NCBI RefSeq assembly: GCF_041051975.1
Contig: NZ_CP163435.1
Span: 1,054,001 to 1,118,000 of the forward strand
Reading direction: 5' to 3'
Length of the DNA: 64,000 nucleotides
Source: Streptomyces sp. R21
GTDB lineage: Bacteria > Actinomycetota > Actinomycetes > Streptomycetales > Streptomycetaceae
Part shown: positions 41,891 through 52,872 of the stretch, piece after piece
Layout of the letters: every line of letters begins with the position of its first letter
How positions within the stretch are numbered: the stretch's first letter is position 1
Made by a program: the position numbers and the translations under genes
Notes under the pieces: model-generated
Databases searched by the model: none
Seen by the model: the letters and a program-made list of their open reading frames with translations, nothing else
Told to the model about the DNA's origin: nothing

Positions 41891-42385
41891 GTGGCTGAGG
41901 GATCGGGGATCTCGACGGCGAAGGACGCGGCGGATCATGCGCTGATCCTGGCCTTCGGACGGCTGCAGGGGGCGGCCAACCGGCTGGAGTACATGCTCGG
42001 GCGGGCGCTGGAGGAGGAGTGCGGGATCAGCCATCTCATGTTCGAGGTCCTGCTGATTCTGGGCCGGGCGGGCGAGCCGGGCCTGTCGATGCGGTCCCTC
42101 GCCCAGGAGCAGGTGCTGACGACGGGCGGTGCGACGCGGCTGGTGGACCGCATGGAGGCGGCCGGGCTGGTCGAGCGCACCGAGGCGCCCGGCGACCGGC
42201 GCGGGCGGCTCGTACGGCTGACTCCGGCCGGGGAGGAGACGGCTGTCCGGGCCTCTCGTATCCACCTGGAGAACATCAAGCGCTTCTTCCTGGCGCCCCT
42301 TCCTCCTCAGGACCGCGAGCGGTTCGCGGAGGACCTGAGGATCCTCAGCCATTCGGCCCGGGAACTGCTGCCCCGACTGCCCTGA
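41891..42385 (+). CDS. MarR-family regulator
   Basis: A 164-residue winged-helix regulator. LEEECGISHLMFEVLLILGR opens it, SMRSLAQEQVLTTGGATRLVDRMEAAGLVER is the recognition helix and wing, and PGDRRGRLVRLTPAGEE is the wing tip. All are canonical. GTG 41891 is used, with GGCGAGG upstream. It precedes the DsbA/metallo-hydrolase/SnoaL-like genes on the same strand after 153 bp and probably controls them. Confidence 0.88.
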   Translation: MAEGSGISTAKDAADHALILAFGRLQGAANRLEYMLGRALEEECGISHLMFEVLLILGRAGEPGLSMRSLAQEQVLTTGGATRLVDRMEAAGLVERTEAPGDRRGRLVRLTPAGEETAVRASRIHLENIKRFFLAPLPPQDRERFAEDLRILSHSARELLPRLP

Positions 42386-42464
42386 GCTGCTGCGGCGTGT
42401 CAACACCGGCACGATGACAGGGGCGCCCTAGGGTGTGACGCACGACACATCTATCGTGAAATAT

Positions 42465-42476
42465 CTGACGCGTCAG
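42465..42476. promoter_or_regulatory. CTGACGCGTCAG palindrome before the DsbA gene
   Basis: A perfect 12-bp palindrome in an AT-richer stretch (GTGAAATATCTGACGCGTCAGTTAC region) 63 bp before the DsbA-like start. A weaker ATCAGATGAAT lies downstream. It fits a MarR-type operator for the regulator encoded just upstream. Confidence 0.5.
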
Positions 42477-42538
42477 TTACTGTTTCATCAGATGAATCGC
42501 TCGCGATAGGCGAGCGTCGCACCCTGTCGAGGTCCTCG

Positions 42539-43156
42539 ATGAAGCTCGTCTACGTTTTCGATGCCTACTGCGGCTGGTCGCACGGGTTCTCCGGCACCCT
42601 GCGCGAGGTCGTCTCCCGCCATCCGGAACTGCCGGTGGACGTCGTCTCCGGTGGCCTGTTCACCGGGGAACGCCGGGTGCCGATCCATGAGTTCGGCTAC
42701 GTCCAGGGCGCCAATGCCAAGATCGCCGAGCTCACCGGCGCCGAGTTCGGCGACGGCTACGAGAAGCTGATCGCGGACGGCTCGTTCGTGATGGATTCCG
42801 CGGCCGCAGCCCGCGGTGTGGCGGCCTTGTCCCAAGCGGCCCCCGACCGGGCGGCAGACCTGGCCATCGCCCTGCAGCACGCCTTCTACGTCGACGGCCT
42901 GAGCCTCTCCGACCCGGCCACCTACCGCGAGGTCGCCGAGCAGGCGGGGCTGGACGCCGACGCCGTGGTCGCCGCCTTCGAGGCGCCCGAAGCACAGGCT
43001 GCGGCCGAGGCCGACTTCCACCGGGCCGCCGAACTGGGCGTGACCGGCTTCCCCACCCTCCTGGCCGTCGACGGCGACCGGGTCACCGCGCTGGCCCTCG
43101 GCCACGGCACCGCCGACGACATCGATCAGCGGCTCGCGGCCCTCCGTACCTCCTGA
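42539..43156 (+). CDS. DsbA/FrnE-family thioredoxin-fold protein
   Basis: A 205-residue protein. VFDAYCGWSHGFS holds a C-G-W-S active site at residues 11-14: the second Cys of the usual CxxC is Ser, so it cannot form an internal disulfide. The long helical insertion and the VTGFPTLLAVDG cis-Pro loop are normal for the 2-hydroxychromene-isomerase/FrnE group. No signal peptide is present, so it works in the cytosol, perhaps as a glutathione- or mycothiol-type transferase. It starts the run DsbA, MBL, SnoaL-like behind the MarR gene. Confidence 0.85.
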   Translation: MKLVYVFDAYCGWSHGFSGTLREVVSRHPELPVDVVSGGLFTGERRVPIHEFGYVQGANAKIAELTGAEFGDGYEKLIADGSFVMDSAAAARGVAALSQAAPDRAADLAIALQHAFYVDGLSLSDPATYREVAEQAGLDADAVVAAFEAPEAQAAAEADFHRAAELGVTGFPTLLAVDGDRVTALALGHGTADDIDQRLAALRTS

Positions 43157-43200
43157 TCCTCCCCCGTCCCCCTCCCTCACCGTTCCCTCAAGGAGCCGTC

Positions 43201-44007
43201 ATGAGCACCCTGTCCTTCAAGGTCCTCGACCTCGACTTCCCCGCCGGATCCAAGAACAAGACCGCCACCCTCGTCACCGGCGAGAACGAGGCCCTGCTGG
43301 TCGACGCCGCCTTCACCCGCGCCGACGGCCACCGCCTGGCCGCCGAGGTCCTCGACTCGGGCAAGAAGCTGACCACGGTCTTCGTCAGCCACGCCGACCC
43401 CGACTTCTACTTCGGCGCCGAAGTCCTCGCCGACGCCTTCCCCGAGGCTCGGTTCGTCGCCACCCCGATCGTCATCGAGCACATCCAGCACTCCTACGAG
43501 GGCAAGCTCAAGGCATGGGCCGCGCTCGGCCCGAACCTCCCCACCCGCCTCGTCGAACTGACCCCGCTGACCGGCGACCTCACTCTGGAGGGCCACCGCT
43601 TCGAGCTCAAGGGCGGCCCGGCCGGCCTGCCCGACCGCCACTATCTGTGGCAGGCGGAGCAGCGCGCCCTCCTCGGCGGTGTGCTGCTGTTCCAGAAGGA
43701 GCATGTCTGGGTCGCCGACACCCCCACCCCCGAGGACCGGAACGCCTGGGTCAAGCTCCTGGACGAAATGGCCGCCCTCGAACCGGAGTTGGTCGTCCCT
43801 GGCCACCGTCTCCCGGGCACCCCGGCCGACGGCTCCGCCATCGCCGCCACCCGCGCGTACCTGCTCGCCTTCGAGGAGGAACTCGGCAAGGCCGCCGACG
43901 GCGCCGCGCTGACCGAGGCACTGGTCAAGCGCTACCCGGACAACGGCATGCTGATCGCTGCCCAGATCGGCGCCAAGGTCGCCAAGGGCGAGATGAAGTG
44001 GGGCTGA
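43201..44007 (+). CDS. Metallo-beta-lactamase-fold hydrolase
   Basis: A 268-residue MBL-fold enzyme. LVTGENEALLVDAAFTRADG opens it and VFVSHADPDFYFGAEVL is the metal motif in variant form (H-x-D-x-D in place of H-x-H-x-D-H). VWVADTPTPEDRNAW carries the bridging Asp, and LVVPGHRLPG the last His. The altered first motif suggests one-metal use. CAAGGAG lies before ATG 43201. It is sandwiched between the DsbA-like gene (44 bp) and the SnoaL-like gene (5 bp), so co-transcription is near certain. Confidence 0.87.
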   Translation: MSTLSFKVLDLDFPAGSKNKTATLVTGENEALLVDAAFTRADGHRLAAEVLDSGKKLTTVFVSHADPDFYFGAEVLADAFPEARFVATPIVIEHIQHSYEGKLKAWAALGPNLPTRLVELTPLTGDLTLEGHRFELKGGPAGLPDRHYLWQAEQRALLGGVLLFQKEHVWVADTPTPEDRNAWVKLLDEMAALEPELVVPGHRLPGTPADGSAIAATRAYLLAFEEELGKAADGAALTEALVKRYPDNGMLIAAQIGAKVAKGEMKWG

Positions 44008-44012
44008 CGGCC

Positions 44013-44435
44013 ATGACATACGAGAACACCGAATTCACCACCTCCACCGCACCCGCCGATGTCGTACGGCGCCAGTACCTGGCGTCGGCGGCCGGTGACC
44101 TGGACGCCCTGCGGGCCACCCTCGCCCCCGACGTGGAGTGGACGGAGATGGCGGGCTTCCCGCTGGCCGGGACCTACCGGACCCCCGAGGGCGTCACCTC
44201 GAACGTGATGGAGAAGCTGGGCCAGGACTGGGACGGCTGGGCCGCCCACGACGACACCTACGTCGTCGACGGCGAGAACGTCGTCGTCCTCGCCCGCTAC
44301 ACGGCCACCAACAAGGCCACCGGCAAGCCGATCGGCGTCCGCGTCGCGCACCACTTCGTCGTACGCGGCGGCCTGATCGTCCGCTTCGAGCAGTTCGTCG
44401 ACACCGCACTGGTCCGCGACGCCATGGCCGACTGA
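44013..44435 (+). CDS. SnoaL/NTF2-like small protein
   Basis: A 140-residue cone-fold protein. VVRRQYLASAAGDLDALRATLAPDVEWTEM is the family opening. GTYRTPEGVTSNVMEKLGQD and YVVDGENVVVLARYTATNKAT follow, and RFEQFVDTALVRDAM closes it. The same fold includes polyketide cyclases and ketosteroid isomerases. It starts 5 bp after the MBL stop and ends shortly before two strong hairpins, so it is the last gene of the MarR-linked group. Confidence 0.85.
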   Translation: MTYENTEFTTSTAPADVVRRQYLASAAGDLDALRATLAPDVEWTEMAGFPLAGTYRTPEGVTSNVMEKLGQDWDGWAAHDDTYVVDGENVVVLARYTATNKATGKPIGVRVAHHFVVRGGLIVRFEQFVDTALVRDAMAD

Positions 44436-44482
44436 CCAGGGGGCGAAACTCCCCATTGACGTCTTCAAGCGCTGACGTGGAA

Positions 44483-44548
44483 TGCGCACCTGGTGCGCAC
44501 TCCGAGCGGGATCCTGACTCCAGGCCACCACCCGGGATCCCGCTCTTT
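44483..44548 (+). terminator. Two consecutive hairpins after the SnoaL-like gene
   Basis: TGCGCACC-T-GGTGCGCA (44483-44499) is an 8-bp perfect stem with almost no loop. GAGCGGGATCC (44504-44514) pairs with GGATCCCGCTC (44535-44545) over 11 bp and is followed by TTT. The second has the form of an intrinsic terminator. The next gene downstream is on the opposite strand, so it may serve both directions. Confidence 0.8.
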
Positions 44549-44676
44549 GCATTTCGACAGAGAACAACGGCACAGTAAAAAAAGCGGCACGGCGCCGTCG
44601 AATTATTCCGTACCGGTTCTGAGGAAAGTGCGGGTGTTTCCGACGTCGGGAGCGACGGAAACACCCGAAATTACGG

Positions 44677-44832
44677 TCACCAATAGTGGCGTCGGCCGCC
44701 GACTGCGTGCCCCAGGGATCCCACGATCCACAAGACGATGCCGACCACGACCAGGATGAGGCCGATGGTCCACAGGATCGAAATGCCCGCGAGGAATCCG
44801 ATGATGAGCAGGATGAGGCCGAGGACGATCAT
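44677..44832 (-). CDS. DUF6131-type small membrane protein
   Basis: A 51-residue protein with two membrane helices: IVLGLILLIIGFLAGISIL and IGLILVVVGIVLWIVGSLG, then a basic tail GGRRHYW. This is the pattern of the small actinobacterial DUF6131 proteins, of unknown role, often seen near stress genes. GGAGGT lies 4 bp before ATG 44832, a strong signal that supports real translation. It stands between the SnoaL-like operon and the ECF42 sigma gene. Confidence 0.8.
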   Translation of the reverse strand: MIVLGLILLIIGFLAGISILWTIGLILVVVGIVLWIVGSLGHAVGGRRHYW

Positions 44833-44927
44833 GATTTACCTCCGGGTGGCAATGGCTCCTTGCTCCCGAGTTCCCTGAAGTGACGGCCTCATCCTCCGGG
44901 AGAGGCGAAATTCGGCTCGTCGGCGGC

Positions 44928-46075
<1,148 letters not shown>

Positions 46076-46079
<4 letters not shown>

Positions 46080-46486
46080 TCCGTGATGCAACTGGCATGC
46101 GCGGCCAGGAACGGGCGCACCTCCAGCCACTCGTGGATCGGCTTCCCGCCCGCCCCGGGAGCGGCCGACAGCTCCCCGGCCAGCTCGACGGCCCGCTCGT
46201 AGCTGTCGACGTCGATCACCATCCAGCCCGCGATGAGGTCCTTCGTCTCGGCGAACGGGCCGTCGGTGACCGGCGGGCGACCCTCGCCGTCGTAGCGGAC
46301 GAACGTGCCCTCGGGGGCGAGCGCCTGACTGTCGACGAACTCACCGCTCTCCTGGAGTCGGGCCGCGAAGTCGCTCATGTACTGCACGTGGGCCGAGATC
46401 TCCTCCGGCGTCCACTTGTCCATCGGTACGTCGTTGACCGCTGCCGGGGCGCCGCGGTAGTGCTTGAGCATCAAGTACTTGGCCAT
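46076..46486 (-). CDS. YCII/DGPF-domain protein
   Basis: A 136-residue protein of the YCII superfamily. MAKYLMLKHYRGAPAAVNDV opens it. PPVTDGPFAETKDLIAGWMV contains the D-G-P-F motif that names the family and carries its conserved Asp/His-type site. GAGGAG precedes ATG 46486. It overlaps the ECF42 gene by four bases, so the two are translationally coupled. A sequence matching the ECF42 promoter lies 52 bp upstream. The biochemical role of DGPF proteins is not known. Confidence 0.9.
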
Positions 46487-46537
46487 GGTGTTCTCCTCGG
46501 TGCTGGTGCGACCCATTGTGGTCGCGTTCACAGCGGG

Positions 46538-46564
46538 GACGGAGCCGGCCACGGGTTCTCGACA
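46538..46564 (-). promoter_or_regulatory. ECF42-type promoter of the DGPF-sigma operon
   Basis: On the minus strand TGTCGA (46564-46559) is followed after 17 bp by CGTC (46541-46538). This is the published ECF42 signature (TGTCGA at -35, CGA/TC type at -10). The DGPF ATG is 52 bp downstream. It supports self-activation of the operon. Confidence 0.75.
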
Positions 46565-46610
46565 TCGCCGGGCACATTTTTTTGGCTCACGCACGAAGAG
46601 CACCTGAAGG

Positions 46611-48341
<1,731 letters not shown>

Positions 48342-48380
48342 TCAGGGGTGTAGCCACTGACGACCACGGAGGAGCACACC

Positions 48381-48854
48381 ATGAACGCGCGACTGGACTA
48401 CTTCGCCAGCCCGACCGCCGGCAAGACCCTCAAGTACTTCATGTCGGCGGGCAAGGCCATCAAGGGCTCGCCGCTGCCGGCCGCGACGCAGGAGCTGGTC
48501 GCGCTGCGCGTGAGCCAGATCAACGGCTGCGCCGTCTGCATCGACATGCACACCAAGGACGCCGCCGCGGCCGGCGAGACCTCGGTGCGGCTGAACCTGG
48601 TGGCGGCCTGGCGGGAGGCCACCGTCTTCACCGAGGCCGAGCGTGCCGCGCTGGAGCTGGCGGAGCAGGGGACCCGGATCGCGGACGGGGCCGGCGGGGT
48701 CACCGACGAGGTGTGGGCGTACGCCGCCAAGCACTACGACGAGGAGCAGCTCAGCGCCCTGGTGGTCCTGGTCTCCTTCATGAACACGGCGAACCGGCTG
48801 AACGTCATCGCGCAGCAGCCGGCCGGCGACTACGAACCGGGGCAGTTCCACTGA
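48381..48854 (+). CDS. Carboxymuconolactone decarboxylase/AhpD family protein
   Basis: A 157-residue all-helical protein. LVALRVSQINGCAVCIDMHTKDAAAAGE contains the C-x2-C-x3-H redox site of AhpD-like peroxidase partners. VVLVSFMNTANRLNVIAQQP closes the fold. Such proteins reduce peroxides or act on lactones. GGAGGA lies before the ATG. It belongs to the group of genes (decarboxylase-like, oxidoreductase, epimerase) that accompany ECF41 sigma factors, and its promoter fits that group exactly. Confidence 0.92.
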   Translation: MNARLDYFASPTAGKTLKYFMSAGKAIKGSPLPAATQELVALRVSQINGCAVCIDMHTKDAAAAGETSVRLNLVAAWREATVFTEAERAALELAEQGTRIADGAGGVTDEVWAYAAKHYDEEQLSALVVLVSFMNTANRLNVIAQQPAGDYEPGQFH

Positions 48855-49037
48855 CGGACACAAGCACGAGCAACTGGCCGCGGGGCCCTGCTGTCGGCCA
48901 ACGCGCCCCGGGCTCAGGGTCGTTGCTCTGGTCTGCCGGTGGTCCGGATGATCACAATAGGCCGCCTGCGCCGACGAGTACGGCGGGGCGGGAGCCCTTC
49001 AGGGAATTCAGGGAATTCAGGAGAAGAGGGAGTCAGC

Positions 49038-49961
49038 GTGAGCAAGGTCGAGGAGTTCGAGGAGCTGCGCCCGCTGCTGTTCTCGATCGCCTACCGGATT
49101 CTGGGCAGCGTGAGTGAGGCCGAGGACGCGGTGCAGGAGACGTGGCTGCGCTTCGACGGCTCGGCGACCCGGCCCACGTCGACCAAGGCTTTTCTGTCGG
49201 CCACGGTGACACGCCTCTCGATCGATGTGCTGCGTTCCGCGCGAGTGCGCCGGGAGGAGTACGTCGGGCCTTGGTTTCCCGAGCCGTTGCTGAGCGATCC
49301 GTATCAGGACCCGGCGCGCTCGGCGGAGCTGGCCGACTCGGTGTCGATGGCGGCGCTGCTGTTGTTGGAGCGGCTCAGCCCGCTGGAGCGGGCCGTCTTC
49401 CTGCTGCGGGAGGTGTTCGGCTTCGGGTTCGACGAGGTCGCCGCGGCGGTGGAGCGTTCGGAGGCGGCCTGTCGGCAGTTGCTGGTGCGGGCACGGCAGC
49501 ACATGGAGGCCGGGCGGCCGCGGTTCGAAGCGGACCGTCAGGAGCGGCAGGAGCTGGCGACGCGGTTCTTCGACGCGCTGAAGAACGGCGACGTGGGCGG
49601 GTTGCAGAGTCTGCTGGCCGCCGACGTGCAGTTCGTCGGAGACGGCGGCGGCAAGGCCCCGCAGCTGGCCAAGGCCCTCGTCGGCGCGGACAACGTGGCC
49701 CGGCTGCTGGGCGCGGTCTTCCCCTGGCTGATCCGGATCGACGTGACGTTCGAGCCGCACGAGGTCAACGGCCAGCCCGGCGCGATCTTCCACGACCGGG
49801 ACGGCAAGATCCTGCAGACGCTGGTCCTCGACGTGCTCGACGGTCAGATTCAGACCATCCGCGCGGTGGTCAACCCCGACAAGCTCGGCCACCTCGGACC
49901 GGTCGCCGACGCCTGGGCCCTCGACCGCGAGGTGAAGGAGGCCCGCCGACAGGCGAAGTGA
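49038..49961 (+). CDS. sigJ: ECF41/SigJ-type sigma factor with SnoaL-like C-terminal domain
   Basis: A 307-residue sigma factor. Region 2 is SIAYRILGSVSEAEDAVQETWLRFDG, region 4 is LSPLERAVFLLREVFGFGFDEVAAAVERSEAACRQLLVRAR. The C-terminal half is an NTF2-like domain with both ECF41 signatures, DGGGK (FVGDGGGKAPQL) and NPDKL (VVNPDKLGHLG). In ECF41 this domain contacts the core and replaces an anti-sigma factor. GGAG precedes GTG 49038; the frame runs upstream without a signal. It follows its likely target gene by 183 bp. Confidence 0.92.
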   Translation: MSKVEEFEELRPLLFSIAYRILGSVSEAEDAVQETWLRFDGSATRPTSTKAFLSATVTRLSIDVLRSARVRREEYVGPWFPEPLLSDPYQDPARSAELADSVSMAALLLLERLSPLERAVFLLREVFGFGFDEVAAAVERSEAACRQLLVRARQHMEAGRPRFEADRQERQELATRFFDALKNGDVGGLQSLLAADVQFVGDGGGKAPQLAKALVGADNVARLLGAVFPWLIRIDVTFEPHEVNGQPGAIFHDRDGKILQTLVLDVLDGQIQTIRAVVNPDKLGHLGPVADAWALDREVKEARRQAK

Positions 49962-50133
49962 CCTCGCGAAGTGGTGGCCCGGGCCGGACGACCGCGTCGA
50001 TCACGAAAACTTGGCGTCTTCGAACTGCCCGGTTCCAGCCACCGTTGCAGCACCCGCTCGGAGTCCGTCGGCCCAAGTCTCGCCCAGCCGGTCCGGATCA
50101 CTGTGGGAGCAGAGGACATACAGGGAGGCTGCA

Positions 50134-50646
50134 ATGACCGAATTCGCCGGCGGCAACGGCATCGTGGTGGGCGTCGACGGATCCGAGGCATCCATGGCCG
50201 CGCTGCGCTGGGCCACCGAGCAGGCCCATGCTCTGGGTACGGATGTCGTCGCCGTACACGCGTGGGAGCCTGTCCGGCCCAAAATCGCCTCCTGTGCTCT
50301 CGTTTCGGCACGGCCGACGGTCGCCGAGCAGCGGATCCAGGCCGCGGGGCTGCTCGCCTCGACGGTTCGCGAGGTCTTCGGACCGCGGATCGACGGTGCC
50401 GTACACGCTGTCCTGGTGGAGGGCCCGCCCGCGCGGGTGCTGCTGCGGCAGGCGCGGGGCGCCCTGCTGCTGGCCCTGGGGCGCAAGGCTCACGGGCAGT
50501 ACGAGCTGCCCGCGATCGGCTCGGTCGGCCTCGAATGCTTGCGGCACGCGACGATCCCGGTGGTCGCGGTGCCCACCACGGAGCAGCCCGCGGCGCCCGG
50601 CGGGGCCGTCCGCATGCTCTCTCTGGCCCGGAGCAGTGCCGCATAG
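50134..50646 (+). CDS. Universal stress protein family
   Basis: A 170-residue UspA-fold protein. GIVVGVDGSEASMAALRWATEQAHALGTDVVAVHAW is the usual first half. VEGPPARVLLRQARGALLLALGRK and SVGLECLRHATIPVVAVP cover the ATP-site region, though the glycine loop is not a perfect match to the ATP-binding form. GGGAGG lies before ATG 50134. It has one Usp domain, not the tandem pair common in Streptomyces. It is followed by deletion remnants. Confidence 0.87.
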   Translation: MTEFAGGNGIVVGVDGSEASMAALRWATEQAHALGTDVVAVHAWEPVRPKIASCALVSARPTVAEQRIQAAGLLASTVREVFGPRIDGAVHAVLVEGPPARVLLRQARGALLLALGRKAHGQYELPAIGSVGLECLRHATIPVVAVPTTEQPAAPGGAVRMLSLARSSAA

Positions 50647-50660
50647 CGGGAGGTGACGTC

Positions 50661-50793
50661 ATGGACGCGGTGGCACGTTGGGCAACCGCGCACGGCTCCA
50701 CCCGCGCGATCGCCGAGCGGCTGGCCGCCGGAGCGAGCGAGGCGGGCTGAAGGCCGAGACGCGGGCCGTGGAGACCGTCGACGCCGACCGGCC
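50661..50793 (+). pseudogene. Flavodoxin-domain N-terminal fragment, frameshifted
   Basis: GGAGG precedes ATG 50661 (MDAVARWATAHGSTRAIAER), the FMN-phosphate loop of a flavodoxin-like protein. The frame stops after AAGASEAG, and a shift gives GLKAETRAVETVDADRP before unrelated transporter sequence begins. Only the first 40 or so residues remain. Confidence 0.7.
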
Positions 50794-51500
50794 GTGCCCT
50801 TCGTCAGCGCCTGGTTCCCGCCCGAGCGGCGCGGCCTTGCCATCGGCGTCTTCGGCATGGGCATGGGCGGTACGGCGATCAGCGCGCTCACCACGGCCAA
50901 GCTGACCGACGCGCACGGGATGGCGAACCCGTTCCTGCTCACGGCCGTGGTCCTGGTCCTGTACGCGGCCGTGGCCGCGGTGGTTCTCCGGGACGCCCCC
51001 GGACGCACGGTGCCCGCGGAGCCGCTGCCGCGGCGTCTCGCCGCCCCCCTTCGGCTCGGCATCGCCTGGCAGGCATCCGCCTTGTACGCGGTGACCTTCG
51101 GCGGCTACGTCGCGTTCTCCGTCCACCTGCCCACCTACCTGAAGACCGGCTACGGCCTGACCCAGGCCGACGCGGCGAACCGCATGGCCGGGTTCGTGCT
51201 GCTGGCGGTGGCGATGCGACCGGTCGGCGGCTGGCTGTCGGACCGGACGGGCCCGGTGCGGGTGCTGTACGGGTCGCTGGCGGCGGTGATCGCCGGCGCG
51301 CTCGTGCAGTCCTTCACACCGTCCCTCGCTCCACTGGGCACGCTCGCGTTCCTGCTGATGGCGGCCGCGCTCGGCGCCGGCAACGGAGCCACCTTCGCGT
51401 TCGTGGCGCTGCCGGCCCCGCCCGACAGGACCGGCTCGGCCACCGGCGTCGTGGGAGCCGCGGGCGGCCTGGGCGACTTCGTCCCGCCGCTGGTGATGGG
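50794..51500 (+). pseudogene. NarK-like nitrate/nitrite transporter, internal fragment
   Basis: VPFVSAWFPPERRGLAIGVF, GMGMGGTAISALTTAKLTDA, GGYVAFSVHLPTYLKTGYGL and LAFLLMAAALGAGNGATFAF are the middle membrane helices and signature of NarK-type MFS proteins. The first three helices and the last two are missing. The 5' edge is fused to the flavodoxin piece and the 3' edge ends after GDFVPPLVMG. A single deletion joining two genes explains the left junction. Confidence 0.78.
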
Positions 51501-51742
51501 CCCTCACGGGCACCGGCGTACGCGGCGCCGTCGCCCACCGGACGCCATCGGCACGGACACACTGACCGGCGCGCCCGGCCCGGCCGCTCGCCGGTCGGCG
51601 CCCCGGAGTCCGGCCGCCGCCCTGGGCCGACAGGCCCTCGGACCGGACCCACCCAGCCCTCGCGGCTTCACCCGGTCTGCGGCCAGGCTGGTCATGGAAC
51701 GGAATCAGCGTGTCACGCCCTGGGGTGAAGGAGCTGATCGCC

Positions 51743-52408
51743 ATGACAACTCTGGTGGGATTCGCGGACCGTCCGGTCCGTGTCAACGCGGTGCTCGACG
51801 CACCGCTGTCGCGATGGCTGTGGCTGGTCAAGTGGATCCTGGCGATACCGCACTACGTGGTGCTGTCCTTCCTCTGGATCGGCTTCACCGTGGTGAGCGT
51901 GATCGCGTTCTTCGCCATCCTGTTCACCGGGCGGTATCCGCGGGCACTGTTCGACTTCAACCTCGGGGTGCTGCGCTGGAGTTGGCGGGTCGCCTACTAC
52001 TCGTACGGCGTCCTGGGCACCGACCGCTACCCGCCGTTCAGCCTCGGCGAGGAACCGGACTATCCGACCCGGTTGGACATCGCCTACCCCGAGCACCTCT
52101 CGCGCGGCCTGGTGCTGGTGAAGTGGTGGCTGCTGGCCATTCCGCACTACGTCGTCATCGGCTTCCTCCTCGGCGGATTCCATCTCGGCTGGTGGTCCGG
52201 CGGGCTCATCGCCGCGCTGACGGTGATCGCCGCCGTGATCCTGGCCTTCACCGCGAAGTACCCGAAGGGCCTGTTCGACCTGATCCTCGGCCTCGACCGA
52301 TGGGTGCTGCGGGTCGCCGCCTACGTCGCCCTGATGACAGACACGTATCCGCCGTTCCGGCTCGACATGGGCGGCACCGAACCGGCCGGGACGGAACAAC
52401 AGCCGTGA
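51743..52408 (+). CDS. DUF4389-domain membrane protein
   Basis: A 221-residue membrane protein with two copies of the DUF4389 unit. Each has a hydrophobic pair after a W-x-L-x-K-x-x-x-A-I-P-H-Y-V pattern (RWLWLVKWILAIPHYVVLSF and LVLVKWWLLAIPHYVVIGFL). Each ends with YPRALFDFNLGVLRW or YPKGLFDLILGLDRW and DRYPPF or DTYPPF. The role is unknown. GGAG precedes ATG 51743. It stands between remnants and the CsoR-like boxes. Confidence 0.88.
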   Translation: MTTLVGFADRPVRVNAVLDAPLSRWLWLVKWILAIPHYVVLSFLWIGFTVVSVIAFFAILFTGRYPRALFDFNLGVLRWSWRVAYYSYGVLGTDRYPPFSLGEEPDYPTRLDIAYPEHLSRGLVLVKWWLLAIPHYVVIGFLLGGFHLGWWSGGLIAALTVIAAVILAFTAKYPKGLFDLILGLDRWVLRVAAYVALMTDTYPPFRLDMGGTEPAGTEQQP

Positions 52409-52535
52409 TCACCGCCCTGCGGCCGCCTTCCTATGATCCGCGCCGGGTCAGCGGGCCTTTGGGCACAGGGGCCGGTCCAACCGGCCCCTGTGCCGCTGGG
52501 CGCCGGGGGCCACACTCCGGCCCTCAGCAAAGAAT

Positions 52536-52585
52536 TACCCCGGGGGGTATACCGTCGACCATGAGATACATACCCCAAGGGGTAT
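52536..52585. promoter_or_regulatory. Two CsoR-like palindromes before the DUF302 gene
   Basis: TACCCCGGGGGGTA (52536-52549) and ATACCCCAAGGGGTAT (52570-52585) are both perfect palindromes of the CsoR/CstR type, in which four C and four G are bounded by TA. Centres are 35 bp apart. The second lies inside the only available reading frame of the DUF302 gene, implying that sequence originally upstream of the gene has become fused to coding sequence. Confidence 0.7.
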
Positions 52586-52872
52586 TTTTGGGCAGGGATA
52601 CCGGGAGCCGACTCCCCGACCACGACATGGAGGACTACCTGATCCTCGGTGCCTGCAACCCGCCGCTCGCCCACCGCGCTCTGGAAACCGACCGCTCCAT
52701 CGGCCTGCTGCTGCCCTGCAACGTCGTCGTCCGTCGCGACGGCGACCGCACCGCCGTACAGGCCCTGGACCCGGACACCATGGTCGCGCTGACCGGACTG
52801 GACGCCCTGCGCCCTGTCGCCGAGGAAGCCGCCCGCCGCTTGGACGCCGCCCTCGCCTCGCTCACGCCGTGA
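52561..52872 (+). CDS. DUF302-domain protein, shortened at the N-terminus
   Basis: The last 80 residues are a clear DUF302 C-terminal half: MEDYLILGACNPPLAHRALE, DRSIGLLLPCNVVVRRDGDR and VALTGLDALRPVAEEAARRL. The N-terminal half, about 50 residues, is absent. In its place the frame reads MRYIPQGVFLGRDTGSRLPD, partly translated from a CsoR-like palindrome. ATG 52561 gives 103 residues. It may be a deletion product that no longer works. It ends convergently with the SDR gene, overlapping by 11 bp. Confidence 0.65.
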   Translation: MRYIPQGVFLGRDTGSRLPDHDMEDYLILGACNPPLAHRALETDRSIGLLLPCNVVVRRDGDRTAVQALDPDTMVALTGLDALRPVAEEAARRLDAALASLTP

